From: Vulcanimicrobiota bacterium
GTDB taxonomy: Bacteria > Vulcanimicrobiota > Vulcanimicrobiia > Vulcanimicrobiales > Vulcanimicrobiaceae
Reading direction: 5' to 3'
Length of the DNA stretch: 34,540 nt
Assembly (NCBI GenBank): GCA_003140855.1
Contig: PLLF01000042.1
Span: forward strand, 1 to 34,540
Made by a program: the position numbers and the translations under genes. Shown here piece by piece: positions 14,801 to 23,069 of the stretch (positions are counted from its first letter, which is position 1; each line of letters opens with the position of its first letter). The notes under the pieces are model-generated. The model was not told the origin of the DNA. It saw only the letters and a program-made list of their open reading frames with translations, and made no database searches.

Positions 14801-15804
14801 TAGAACTTCACCATCTCGCGCATCGCGTCGGCCATTTTGGCGGGCGAACTCATATACGCTTCTTCGAGCGGCATCGCATAGCCCATTGCGGGAACGTCGG
14901 GCGCGGCGAGCCGCCGAATCGGCGCGTCGAGATCGAAGAGCGCTTCCTCGGCAACCATCGCGCTAATCTCGGCGCCGATGCCGCCGAATTTATTGTCCTC
15001 GTGAATGATCAGCAGTTTGCGCGTCTTGCGCACGCTCTGCAGAATCGCCGTGCGATCCATCGGGCGAACCGAGCGCAAGTCGATTACTTCGACCGACATG
15101 CCTTCGCTCTCGAGCTGGTTGGCGGCTTCGAGCGCCCAATGCACGTACAAGCCGTACGAAACAACCGTTAGCTGCGAGCCCTCCTTTTTGACATCGGCTT
15201 TGCCGATCGGAATGACGTAGTGACCGTCGGGCACTTCGCCTTTAATCAGACGATAGGTTTTCTTGTGCTCGAGAAAGAGCACCGGATCGGGATCGTCGAT
15301 CGCGGCGTTGAGCAAACCTTTGACATCGGCCGGAAATGACGGCACGACAATTTTTAAGCCCGGCACGTGATAGAAGAGCGCTTCGACGGAAACCGAGTGC
15401 GAGAGCGCGCCGCGCACGCCGCCGCCGTAGGGCGTGCGGATGACCATCGGACACGTGTACTCGCCGTTGGAGCGATAGCGCGTCTTGGCAGCTTCGCCGA
15501 CGATTTGATTGAATGACGGATAGATGAAGTCGGCGAATTGAATCTCGGCGATCGGACGCAAGCCTTCCATTGCCATGCCGACGGCGATGCCGACGATCGA
15601 CGCCTCGGCGATCGGCGTGTCGATGATGCGCTCGGTCCCAAACTCTTTGACGAAATCTTTGGTGATCAAAAAGACGTTGCCGCGGTTGCCGACGTCTTCG
15701 CCTAAAATCAGAACTTTGTCGTCGTTCTTCAACGCTTCGTAGAGCGTCGCGCGCACGGCCTCGACGTTGTTGAGCACTTGCGAGGAAGAGGTCGCTACTG
15801 CCAC
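14800..15804 (-). CDS. 2-oxoacid dehydrogenase E1 component, beta subunit
   Basis: A 334-residue transketolase-like pyrimidine-binding subunit. It has LGEDVGNRGNVFLITK near residue 35, a RIIDTPIAEASIVGIAVGMA stretch near 60, and QFADFIYPSFNQIVGEAAK. The C-terminal transketolase domain has VIDLRSVRPMD and HEDNKFGGIGAEISA. With E1 alpha it forms the thiamine-diphosphate-dependent decarboxylase. GTG at 15804 lies inside the last codons of the upstream E1 alpha gene (10-nt overlap). Gene order alpha, alpha, beta, E2 points to a BkdA/AcoA-type complex. Confidence 0.93.
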   Translation of the reverse strand: MAVATSSSQVLNNVEAVRATLYEALKNDDKVLILGEDVGNRGNVFLITKDFVKEFGTERIIDTPIAEASIVGIAVGMAMEGLRPIAEIQFADFIYPSFNQIVGEAAKTRYRSNGEYTCPMVIRTPYGGGVRGALSHSVSVEALFYHVPGLKIVVPSFPADVKGLLNAAIDDPDPVLFLEHKKTYRLIKGEVPDGHYVIPIGKADVKKEGSQLTVVSYGLYVHWALEAANQLESEGMSVEVIDLRSVRPMDRTAILQSVRKTRKLLIIHEDNKFGGIGAEISAMVAEEALFDLDAPIRRLAAPDVPAMGYAMPLEEAYMSSPAKMADAMREMVKF

Positions 15805-16823
15805 GGTTCCCAGGCTCCTTCGTAAACATGCTTGTAAAGATCGTCGGCGGTCGGAAACGGCATCGCTTCGGCTTTGTCGGTGGCCTCATTGGTTTCGTGC
15901 AGCACGTCTTGTTTCATGGCCGCGACTTGCTCGCTAGTCATAACGCCCGACTCGACCAGCAGGTTTTCAAACCGCGGAACGGGGTCATCTTTGCGGCGCT
16001 CTGCGACATCCTCGCGCGTGCGGTACGTCATGTCGTTGTCGTCGGTCGAGTGCGCCAGAAAGCGATAGCAGACGCCTTCGAGCAGCGTCGGGCCGCCGCC
16101 ATTGCGCGCGCGCTCCATCCCGCGTGAAACCGCATCGTAGGTTGCCAGCGGATCGAAGCCGTCAAACTGTTCGCCCGGCATGCCGTACCCTTCGGCGCGC
16201 TTGTAAATATTGGGCTGGCCCATTTGCAGCGAGAGCGGGGTTGAGATTGCCCACAGATTGTTTTCGCACAAGAACACGATCGGCAGTTTATGCACGGCCG
16301 CGAAATTCATCGACTCGTGCCATTCGCCTTCGCTGGTCGTGCCGTCGCCGAAGGTCACCAACACCGCGCGCCCGGATTCCTTACGATACTTCAGTGCGTA
16401 CGCTGCGCCGACCGCGTGCGGAATATGCGCCGCGAGGATCGACGAAAACGACATTAGCCCGGCGCGTTTGGAAGAATAGTGGTTTGGAAATTGCCGGCCG
16501 CCGTTGTGATCGGCCGCGCGCGCGAAGATCGAAAGCATGATCTCGTAGGGCGTCAGGCCGATGCCGATCGATAACCCCAGATCGCGGTAGTACGGCGCGA
16601 GAATATCTTTGCCGCGCGCAAACGCCATCGCCGCGCCGGCTTGCAGCGCTTCGTGGCCCTCGCTGCCGAGGGCAAACGGAACTTTTCCCTGACGGTTCAG
16701 CTGAAAGCCGCGGTTGTCGAGCTGCCGCTGCAGCAGCATCGTGCGGAAAATCGTCTTCAGTTGCTCGTCGGAAAGCCCGTGGCGTTCGAGCGATTTGCGT
16801 ACCTGCGTGGGGATGCTGGCCAT
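15795..16823 (-). CDS. 2-oxoacid dehydrogenase E1 component, alpha subunit (copy A)
   Basis: A 342-residue TPP-binding alpha subunit. The thiamine diphosphate motif runs from FGDGTTSEGEWHESMNFA (near residue 165) to the CENN about 25 residues later. QGKVPFALGSEGHEALQAG near residue 47 and the YRTREDVAERRKDDP loop near 275 are typical. It decarboxylates a 2-oxoacid, most likely branched-chain, with E1 beta. It is the same length as the second alpha copy just upstream, colinear without visible gaps, and begins 10 nt after that copy's stop. Confidence 0.92.
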   Translation of the reverse strand: MASIPTQVRKSLERHGLSDEQLKTIFRTMLLQRQLDNRGFQLNRQGKVPFALGSEGHEALQAGAAMAFARGKDILAPYYRDLGLSIGIGLTPYEIMLSIFARAADHNGGRQFPNHYSSKRAGLMSFSSILAAHIPHAVGAAYALKYRKESGRAVLVTFGDGTTSEGEWHESMNFAAVHKLPIVFLCENNLWAISTPLSLQMGQPNIYKRAEGYGMPGEQFDGFDPLATYDAVSRGMERARNGGGPTLLEGVCYRFLAHSTDDNDMTYRTREDVAERRKDDPVPRFENLLVESGVMTSEQVAAMKQDVLHETNEATDKAEAMPFPTADDLYKHVYEGAWEPWQ

Positions 16824-16833
16824 CGAGCCTACC

Positions 16834-17862
16834 TTATTGCCACGGCTCCCACGGACCCTCGTAGAGCCGGCTGAACAGGTCCTCGGGGCGAGGGTACGGG
16901 ACCGCCTCGGCCCGGTCGGTCGCGTCGTTGGTCTCGGCCAGAATCGAGGCTTTGAGCTCGTCGAGCGCCGCTGGCGTGAGCACGCCTTGCTCCACCAGCA
17001 GCCGCTCGAATTTGGGCACCGGGTCGTCCTTGCGGCGCTCCGCGACTTCTTCGCGCGTTCGATAGCTGCGGTCGTCGTCGTCGGTGGTGTGCGAAAGAAA
17101 ACGGTAGCACTTGGCTTCGACCAGCGTTGGTCCGCCGCCGTGCCGCGCGCGGTCCATCGCTTCCTTTGTAACCGCGTAGCATGCGATCGGGTCGAAACCG
17201 TCGACGACCACGCCCGGCATGCCGTAGCCTTCCGCGCGCTTGTATACGTCCGGCTGTCCCATTTGCGCTGAGAGCGGCGTGCTGATCGCCCATTCGTTGT
17301 TTTCGCAGAGAAAAACGATCGGCAACTTGTGGATTGCCGCGAAGTTTACGGATTCGTGCCACTCGCCTTCGCTGGTCGCGCCGTCACCGAAGGTCGTCAA
17401 GACCGCGCGCCCGTGTTCCTTGCCGAGCTTCAGCGCGTAGGCCGCGCCGACAGCATGCGAAGTCTGCGCCGCAATGACCGAGCTAATCGTGTACAGTCCC
17501 AGCTTCTTGCTAGCGTAGTGGTGCGGAAACTGCCGGCCGCCGCTGTGGTCGTCGATGCGCGCGAAAAGCGAGAGCATCACCTCGTACGACGTCAGGCCGA
17601 TGCCGAGATCCAACCCGAGATCGCGATAATATGGAGCGAGAATGTCCTTGCCGCGCACGAACGCCATCGCCGCGCCGGCTTGCACCGCTTCGTGTCCTTC
17701 GCTCGCCGATGCGAACGGAATCTTTCCTTGGCGGTTGAGCGCGAAGCCGCGGTTCTCGAGCGTGCGATGCAAAATCATGACGCGCAGCATCGCGACGAGC
17801 TGCTCGTCGGTTAAGCCATGGCGCTCAAACTCGGGCGTGCGTTGGGCTGTGGTGCTTGCCAT
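16834..17862 (-). CDS. 2-oxoacid dehydrogenase E1 component, alpha subunit (copy B)
   Basis: A 342-residue paralogue of copy A, starting at ATG 17862 (MASTTAQR). A frame to 18015 would overlap the divergent gene and lacks family similarity. The TPP motif (FGDGATSEGEWHES to CENNEWAIS) is intact, so both copies look active. They share long identical blocks (for example KDILAPYYRDLGL, IYKRAEGYGMPG versus VYKRAEGYGMPG, and EPWQ at the end) but differ throughout, so the duplication is not recent. It may supply a second substrate specificity to the shared E1 beta/E2 core. It is the first gene of this operon. Confidence 0.92.
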   Translation of the reverse strand: MASTTAQRTPEFERHGLTDEQLVAMLRVMILHRTLENRGFALNRQGKIPFASASEGHEAVQAGAAMAFVRGKDILAPYYRDLGLDLGIGLTSYEVMLSLFARIDDHSGGRQFPHHYASKKLGLYTISSVIAAQTSHAVGAAYALKLGKEHGRAVLTTFGDGATSEGEWHESVNFAAIHKLPIVFLCENNEWAISTPLSAQMGQPDVYKRAEGYGMPGVVVDGFDPIACYAVTKEAMDRARHGGGPTLVEAKCYRFLSHTTDDDDRSYRTREEVAERRKDDPVPKFERLLVEQGVLTPAALDELKASILAETNDATDRAEAVPYPRPEDLFSRLYEGPWEPWQ

Positions 17863-17923
17863 CGGGTGTCGTACTCGCCCGGCTTCAAGAGCAAATCCTG
17901 CGGCCGCAACGAAAGTTGGAAGG

Positions 17924-18745
17924 GTGGGTCGCTTAGCCGCACTTGGAGTTTTTGTTACGCTTGCGTTGCTGGCAGGGGCGCGCGCGCAAGCTGCGGCCGA
18001 GTTCTGTCCAGCCACGCTGGTCAGCGCGCCGGTCGCCGTCGACGCGAACTCGGTGCGTTTTCGCTTGGGCGCAATCAGTTCACGCAGCGTTAGCGACGTT
18101 GTCCGTCTTCAGACGGCCAAGGGTTGGTACGCCGCCACGTTCGACAACCTGGCGTTTAAACTGGTCGAGCAATCGTACAGCGACCAAGGCTTTCCGTTCA
18201 GTCACGAAGATTATCTCTCCGAAGATATCGTCGTGAAACTTCCCGTTGCCGCACCCCTGCTCTATGCCTATGTCGCGCAAGCCGCAGCCAAGGGTGATAC
18301 CTTCTTAAATTGGGATCGTTACGGCTTGGTCGCGTGTTCGCCGACGCCGTTCTCGCCCAAAGACAAACAGAATGCCGCGCGTCCGATGCCGCCGCTTTCC
18401 AAAACGCCGATTCAGTTGTCCGCCCTGCCGATTACCGCGCCGATCCAGGCGACGTGCAGCGAACCGTTCGACGATGTGCGCGTCATAAAGGCTGGGCCGT
18501 TTCACTATCCGGCAATTCTCGGGCGCGACGACCCCACGGCGCGGCCGACCGGCGTAACGGTAGTTGTCGTTGCGGTCGATCGCGACGCGAGCGTTGTGGA
18601 CGCGTGGGTGTGGGAACCGATCGGCACGCCGATGCTCGATCAGGCTGTTGTAGATGAAGCACGCAAAGCGAAATATTCGCCCGGCAAGGCGTTCTGTGAA
18701 AACGTCCCGGGCTATTTTGTGTTGCGCTCAGTTTTTACGCAGTAG
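17924..18745 (+). CDS. Secreted protein with TonB-C-like C-terminal domain
   Basis: A 273-residue protein, best started at GTG 17924, which places a signal peptide at the N-terminus (GRLAALGVFVTLALLAGARAQ then AAAEF). Upstream parts of the frame run antisense through E1 alpha. The C-terminal 70 or so residues (GVTVVVVAVDRDASVVDAWVWEPIG, then LDQAVVDEARKAKYSPG) look like the TonB C-terminal fold, which also occurs in many exported proteins with no role in iron uptake. The middle domain has no recognised family. Export to the periplasm or cell surface is likely. Start uncertain, as the Shine-Dalgarno-like GGAAGG is too close to the GTG. Confidence 0.65.
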   Translation: MGRLAALGVFVTLALLAGARAQAAAEFCPATLVSAPVAVDANSVRFRLGAISSRSVSDVVRLQTAKGWYAATFDNLAFKLVEQSYSDQGFPFSHEDYLSEDIVVKLPVAAPLLYAYVAQAAAKGDTFLNWDRYGLVACSPTPFSPKDKQNAARPMPPLSKTPIQLSALPITAPIQATCSEPFDDVRVIKAGPFHYPAILGRDDPTARPTGVTVVVVAVDRDASVVDAWVWEPIGTPMLDQAVVDEARKAKYSPGKAFCENVPGYFVLRSVFTQ

Positions 18746-18749
18746 TGCG

Positions 18750-18935
18750 TTAGGGCCGTTTGTTGATGTCGTCGCGAATAGCTTGCGAAGCGGCGTCAGC
18801 CGCCTCCTTGGCTTTGGCGGCCCCTTTTTTGAAGAGCTTGGTCAGCTGATTCGCAGCTTCTTCAAGCTGTGGTTTGGTCTGATCGAGCGCTTCTTTCATG
18901 CGTTGTTTGGCTTTTTCCAGGTTTTCGTCGTTCAT
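18750..18935 (-). CDS. Small amphipathic helical protein
   Basis: A 61-residue protein, almost all Ala, Lys, Glu, Asp and Gln, with heptad-like spacing that predicts one long helix or coiled coil (about residues 3-55). It resembles the small YtxH/apolipoprotein-like stress proteins in composition only. Its ATG overlaps the stop of the next minus-strand gene by 4 nt (ATGA), which supports both as real and co-translated. Tail to tail with the TonB-C-like gene, 4 bases apart. Function unknown. Confidence 0.55.
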   Translation of the reverse strand: MNDENLEKAKQRMKEALDQTKPQLEEAANQLTKLFKKGAAKAKEAADAASQAIRDDINKRP

Positions 18936-19264
18936 CGTTCTGTCACCGTAAGCACCCAGCGAATGGCACGTGCGTATTGGTCCATTTCGCGGACCGTACG
19001 CCGCAGCCAGCCGCCGGCGCCTTTCTCATCGTCGTTACTGTGCGAAGGGGGAAGGTGTTTCGCGTAGGCAAGGGCGGCGTCCAATTGCGTCTCAATTGCG
19101 GGCCAACGGCTGCGCAGCGACTCCTCGGAGGCATCGGGCAGACGCTCGATGATCGGCGGCGCGGGCGCCGCCGGATCGCGCAGGGCGAACTCCAGCCGCG
19201 CAAGTGCGTAATCCGCGCTTACGCTAATAAATGAAGCCAGCAATTGCACCAGCCGAACTTCCAT
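18932..19264 (-). CDS. Hypothetical protein, 110 residues
   Basis: Starts at ATG 19264 and overlaps the following small gene by 4 nt. The sequence is mostly helical: an N-terminal amphipathic region (VRLVQLLASFISVSADYALARLEFAL), a Pro/Ala-rich turn and a C-terminal Arg-rich region (GGWLRRTVREMDQYARAIRW). No family is recognised, no signal peptide is seen, and it is probably cytoplasmic. It is divergent from the FAD oxidoreductase, with 39 bases between start codons. Confidence 0.5.
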   Translation of the reverse strand: MEVRLVQLLASFISVSADYALARLEFALRDPAAPAPPIIERLPDASEESLRSRWPAIETQLDAALAYAKHLPPSHSNDDEKGAGGWLRRTVREMDQYARAIRWVLTVTER

Positions 19265-19303
19265 CTACGGGAGCGTTTTCGTTAGCGGCGAAAAGCGGCC
19301 TCC

Positions 19304-20545
19304 GTGAGTGCGGTTGGAGATTCTCGGCGTTACGTGATCGTCGGAAACGGTTTTGCGGGTACCACAGCCGCGGAGCAATTGCGCAAACACGATCCATCGT
19401 GTTCGATCGTGCTCTTTACCGACGAACCGTACACGCTCTACAACCGGATTGCGCTCCCACCCATGCTGCGCAAACAAGTCACCGAACAAAAAGTGATCAT
19501 GCGCGACCTCGAGTGGCACGAAAAACACGCTATCGAGCTGCACTTGGAGACACGCGTCGACCGCGTCGTGCCCGACGAGAAGGTCATCGAAGCCGCGGGA
19601 AAGTCCTATCCGTACGATGCGATGCTGGTAGCCACCGGTGGGCGGCCGAATCCGCACCCGGCGCCCGGATACGATGGCGCCAACGTCTACAACTTTCAAT
19701 ACATGAGCGACACCAAGGCGATCTCGCGCGAGCTGGAAACAGCCAAGGCGGGCGTTGCGATCGGCGGCTCGTTCATCGCCTACGAACTTGCCGAAGCGTT
19801 TGTATCGCGCAAGGTCGAGACGCACTGGATCATGCGCGGGCCGTACGCGCTCTCACGCATGCTCGATGACGTGGCGGGCAATCTGATCGACGAAGCCGCC
19901 AAGACCGACGGCGTGCACATGCACTACGGCGATGAGATTACCGAATTCGTGCGCGACAACGGCGTCGTGAAGAAGATTCGCACAAAAAACGGCGCGGAGA
20001 TCGAAGCGCAGTGTTACGGCGTCGGCCTGGGCTTGCGCATGAACATCGAAGTGCTCGACGGCAGCGGTGTCGAGACGAGCGCCAACGGGATTCTGTGCGA
20101 CGACGGTTTAGAGACCAACGTCAAGGGCATTTTCGCCGCCGGCGACATTGCGGATTTCTTCGATCCGATTCTCGAGATGCGTTACCGCATGGGAACCTGG
20201 AACAACGCCGGCGCGCACGGCAAAGTCGTCGCGCAAAACATGATGGGCGGCAGCGAGAAATATCACGACGTCCCGGAGTATTCGAGCTTGCTCTTTAAAG
20301 GGCAAACGATCACGCAGTTTGGCCTCTCCCCTGAGTATCGGAAAGACATCGAAACCGTCTTTATGGTGGACAAAGAGAAAAAATGGTACCGTGCGCTGTA
20401 TTTTTGGGAAGATCGCCTCGTAGGCGGGCTGTTCATGGGCAAAGGCAACCGCAGCGGTAAACGCAAGTACGTCGACACGATAAAGAGCAAACAACGCTTT
20501 CCAAAGCCGCAATGGGCACCGATGCTCGAGTGGACGCACGACTAA
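19304..20545 (+). CDS. FAD-dependent NAD(P)-linked oxidoreductase (NirB/rubredoxin-reductase-like)
   Basis: A 413-residue two-dinucleotide-fold flavoprotein. The FAD motif YVIVGNGFAGTTAAEQLR is at residues 10-27, LYNRIALPPMLR near 50 matches the NirB-type N-terminal group, and ATGGRPN near 110 and the second nucleotide-binding region GVAIGGSFIAYELAEAF near 150 follow. GIFAAGDIADFFDP near 275 is the C-terminal FAD motif. No redox-active CxxC is present, so it is not a thioredoxin or lipoamide reductase. It probably moves electrons between NAD(P)H and a small iron-sulfur or haem protein, but the partner is not visible. GTG at 19304; sixA follows 13 nt downstream. Confidence 0.85.
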   Translation: MSAVGDSRRYVIVGNGFAGTTAAEQLRKHDPSCSIVLFTDEPYTLYNRIALPPMLRKQVTEQKVIMRDLEWHEKHAIELHLETRVDRVVPDEKVIEAAGKSYPYDAMLVATGGRPNPHPAPGYDGANVYNFQYMSDTKAISRELETAKAGVAIGGSFIAYELAEAFVSRKVETHWIMRGPYALSRMLDDVAGNLIDEAAKTDGVHMHYGDEITEFVRDNGVVKKIRTKNGAEIEAQCYGVGLGLRMNIEVLDGSGVETSANGILCDDGLETNVKGIFAAGDIADFFDPILEMRYRMGTWNNAGAHGKVVAQNMMGGSEKYHDVPEYSSLLFKGQTITQFGLSPEYRKDIETVFMVDKEKKWYRALYFWEDRLVGGLFMGKGNRSGKRKYVDTIKSKQRFPKPQWAPMLEWTHD

Positions 20546-20558
20546 AGGCAGGATCGAA

Positions 20559-21035
20559 ATGAAGATCTATTTCTTACGACATGGCATTGCGGCTGAACCC
20601 GGTGATTGGAAGGGCAGCGATTTCGACCGGCCACTGACCGACGACGGACGCAAACGCATGGCGCGGGAAGCCAAGGCGCTACGAAAACTGGATCTGGATC
20701 TCGATGCGATCGTTACGAGCCCGCTCGCTCGCGCGAGGGAAACCGCGGAGATGGTGGCAGCCGCGCTCAAGATTACGACCATCAAAGAGGACGAGCGAGT
20801 CGCAGGGGATTTCGATATTTCAAGTTTGGAAGAGATCTTGCAAGACCACGCCGATGCGAAGACCATCATGCTGGTCGGCCACGAGCCGAGTATGAGCGGG
20901 ACGGTCGGCCGTCTTGTCGGCGAAGCGCGAATAGATCTCAAGAAAGGCGGCTTGGCGTGCGTCGAACTGCCCGACGCCTCGACGATGACCGGGGAATTGC
21001 TCGCCCTCATTCCGCCGAAGGTGCTCCTGCTATAG
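20559..21035 (+). CDS. sixA: Phosphohistidine phosphatase SixA-like
   Basis: A 158-residue histidine phosphatase. The catalytic RHG is at residues 7-9 (YFLRHGIAAE), the conserved TSPLARARETAE near residue 54 supplies Arg, and VGHEPSMS near 107 supplies the second catalytic His. The length and the short C-terminal half are typical of SixA, which dephosphorylates phosphohistidine on signalling or PTS proteins in the cytoplasm. It follows the FAD oxidoreductase by 13 nt. The stop overlaps the converging beta-CASP gene by 6 nt. Confidence 0.88.
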   Translation: MKIYFLRHGIAAEPGDWKGSDFDRPLTDDGRKRMAREAKALRKLDLDLDAIVTSPLARARETAEMVAAALKITTIKEDERVAGDFDISSLEEILQDHADAKTIMLVGHEPSMSGTVGRLVGEARIDLKKGGLACVELPDASTMTGELLALIPPKVLLL

Positions 21036-22382
21036 CGTTACCGTCGTGCCGCGGGCCGCTACGTGCGCGTCCCAACCGTATTTCATCTTAACGAGATCGC
21101 ATAACGACTGCGCGGCAACCGGATCGCCGTGGACGGCATAGTACGTCGGTTTGCTGGTGCACGTGTCGAGCCATTGCTGAATTTCGTTGCGATCGGCATG
21201 AGCGCTGTAACCTGAAATAATGCCGGTTGCAGCGCGCACCGGCAGAACATCGCCATAGATTCTCACCGATTTCGCGCCGTTGGTTATGAGAAAACCGAGC
21301 GTTCCGGCGCCCTGGAAACCCACGAAGAGAATCGTCGCCGTCGGATCCGAGACGTGGTTGTGTAAATGGTGCAACACGCGCCCGCCGGCGGCCATGCCGC
21401 TGGCCGATACGATGATGTGCGGGCCCTTTACGTCATTAATCGCTTTGGATTGCTCCGTTTCAACCGCAACGGTTAGATTGCTGCAACCGAATGGCTTGCC
21501 GTTCGTTTCGAAAGCGACCGGTTTGTGCCAAGCGGGATAATCTTTGAAGAGCTCGTCGACGTGCGCAGCCATCGGGCTGTCGAGAAAGACCGGCACGTTG
21601 GCAAGAGCGGGAAGTTGCCGCTGCAACTGCCCGATGGATAGCAAAATCTCTTGCGAACGCTCGACCGCGAACGCCGGAATAACGATGGCGCCGCCGCGCG
21701 CGATGCCAGCGGCCAGTGTTTGCCCGAGTTCTTGCAGCGCGTCGGGCGGATGGACGCGGTCGCCATAGGTTGACTCGCAAACCAGCACGTCGGCCTGGCC
21801 CATCGGCGTAGGGTCGTAGAGCAGCGTGCGGTTGTAGCGGCCGATGTCGCCGGAGAAAATGATTCGCTTCCCTTCGACTTCGATACCGACGAACGCCGAG
21901 CCGATGATGTGGGCGGCGTTTTTATATAGCGCGTTAAACCCGGCGACCTGAAACGGTTTTTCCAAATCGAAAGTTTTCGTCTGCTGTATCGTTTGCTGTA
22001 CGTTCGCGTCGTCGTAAAATGGGGGCGGCGCGTACGGTTCTTCGTGAAACCCGCGCTTTTTCAAATGGCGCTGAAGGTGCGCGGCGTCCTCGAGCACGAT
22101 GCGCATGAGCGCGTGTGTCGGCGTGGTCGCATAGATCGGGCCCTTAAAGCCGTCGCGCACGAGTTTTGGTAGGTAGCCGACGTGATCGATGTGGCCGTGC
22201 GTGATAACCACGGCGTCGAGTCCGGCCGGCGGCACCGGAAGCGGGACGCTGTTGAGCGCGACGATGTCCTGCGTGCCCTGAAAGAGTCCGCAGTCGATAA
22301 AGATCTTCCGTCCGTTGCTGATGAGCAGATGTTTGCTGCCGGTGACGGTTCCGGCTGCGCCGACGAACGTGAGTTCAGCCAC
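21030..22382 (-). CDS. Beta-CASP metallo-beta-lactamase (CPSF-like RNA-processing family)
   Basis: A 450-residue metallo-beta-lactamase of the beta-CASP group. The metal motif THGHIDHVG (H-x-H-x-D-H) is near residue 63, with a later His in NAAHIIGSAFV and an Asp in FSGDIGRYN. VLVCESTYGDR, SGYSAHADRNEI and VHGDP near the end are the beta-CASP A, B and C motifs. The family contains RNA endo/exonucleases related to CPSF73 (YsnF/TTHA0252-like), so cytoplasmic RNA processing or decay is the likely job. It lies downstream of a LOG-family gene with an 8-nt overlap. Confidence 0.9.
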   Translation of the reverse strand: MAELTFVGAAGTVTGSKHLLISNGRKIFIDCGLFQGTQDIVALNSVPLPVPPAGLDAVVITHGHIDHVGYLPKLVRDGFKGPIYATTPTHALMRIVLEDAAHLQRHLKKRGFHEEPYAPPPFYDDANVQQTIQQTKTFDLEKPFQVAGFNALYKNAAHIIGSAFVGIEVEGKRIIFSGDIGRYNRTLLYDPTPMGQADVLVCESTYGDRVHPPDALQELGQTLAAGIARGGAIVIPAFAVERSQEILLSIGQLQRQLPALANVPVFLDSPMAAHVDELFKDYPAWHKPVAFETNGKPFGCSNLTVAVETEQSKAINDVKGPHIIVSASGMAAGGRVLHHLHNHVSDPTATILFVGFQGAGTLGFLITNGAKSVRIYGDVLPVRAATGIISGYSAHADRNEIQQWLDTCTSKPTYYAVHGDPVAAQSLCDLVKMKYGWDAHVAARGTTVTL

Positions 22383-23001
22383 CAGATTCCACGATGCGCA
22401 AGCGCGGACGCGGCGGAGGCATGACCGATTTCGTGGCGCGATCGAAGGCCTGCGAACTTGGAATCGGTTCGCTGCGATATCTATCCAGGCAGCGATCGAC
22501 GAGCGTCTCGGGACTATCGTCGGAGATCATGATCGAGCCGGTATCTTTGCGTACCAAATCCGCGATCTTCAAGAATTCGTTCGAGATGCCGCCCGAGTTG
22601 AGCAGAATGCCGATCAGTTTGCCCTCATCGTAAGCGATGCAAAACTCACCGAGCGTTCCGCTGCGACCGCCGACAAAAAGCACGAAATCCGAGCTGTGAA
22701 TGTTATGCGTCTCGCGCCCCATCAAACCCGATCCGGTAAATACCATCGTCGTATATGGCTGCAGCGGCGACCCATACACGTTGACGTGCTCTTCGGGCGA
22801 AAGCGCGGGCGAAACGCCGAGACTAATACCGTTTGCCTCGTGCGCGCCGAGAACGGCCGCATGCGGCAAGCCGGGGCAGGCGCCCGTAACGATCGTGCAC
22901 TTGCGTTCGGCGATGCGCCGGCCCATTCGTGCCGCCAGCGTCAGCTCGGCCTCGGAAATATCGCCGCCCGCCGAGCCCATAACGCCAATTTGAATGTTCA
23001 T
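22375..23001 (-). CDS. LOG-family / TIGR00725-type Rossmann protein
   Basis: A 208-residue protein with a Rossmann-like fold. GVMGSAGGDISEAEL at the N-terminus and VGGRSGTLGEFCIAYDEGK near residue 110 carry the GGxGTxxE motif of the lysine-decarboxylase-like LOG family. Members cleave nucleoside 5'-monophosphates, as in cytokinin activation, or are uncharacterised (TIGR00725). ATG at 23001 has GGAG 8-9 nt upstream. The Pro/Arg-rich tail of about 25 residues is longer than usual. It is transcribed with the beta-CASP gene. Confidence 0.82.
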   Translation of the reverse strand: MNIQIGVMGSAGGDISEAELTLAARMGRRIAERKCTIVTGACPGLPHAAVLGAHEANGISLGVSPALSPEEHVNVYGSPLQPYTTMVFTGSGLMGRETHNIHSSDFVLFVGGRSGTLGEFCIAYDEGKLIGILLNSGGISNEFLKIADLVRKDTGSIMISDDSPETLVDRCLDRYRSEPIPSSQAFDRATKSVMPPPRPRLRIVESGG

Positions 23002-23069
23002 GAGATGCTCTCCGTCGGCGCACGTTCGGCTAAGGTATGCACGCGTCCGCCCGCGAAACTGCTGTCTCT

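Noticed and set aside
17642-17923. N-terminal extension of the TonB-C-like secreted protein
   Set aside because: It is antisense to E1 alpha copy B and its start region, and would bury the signal peptide internally.
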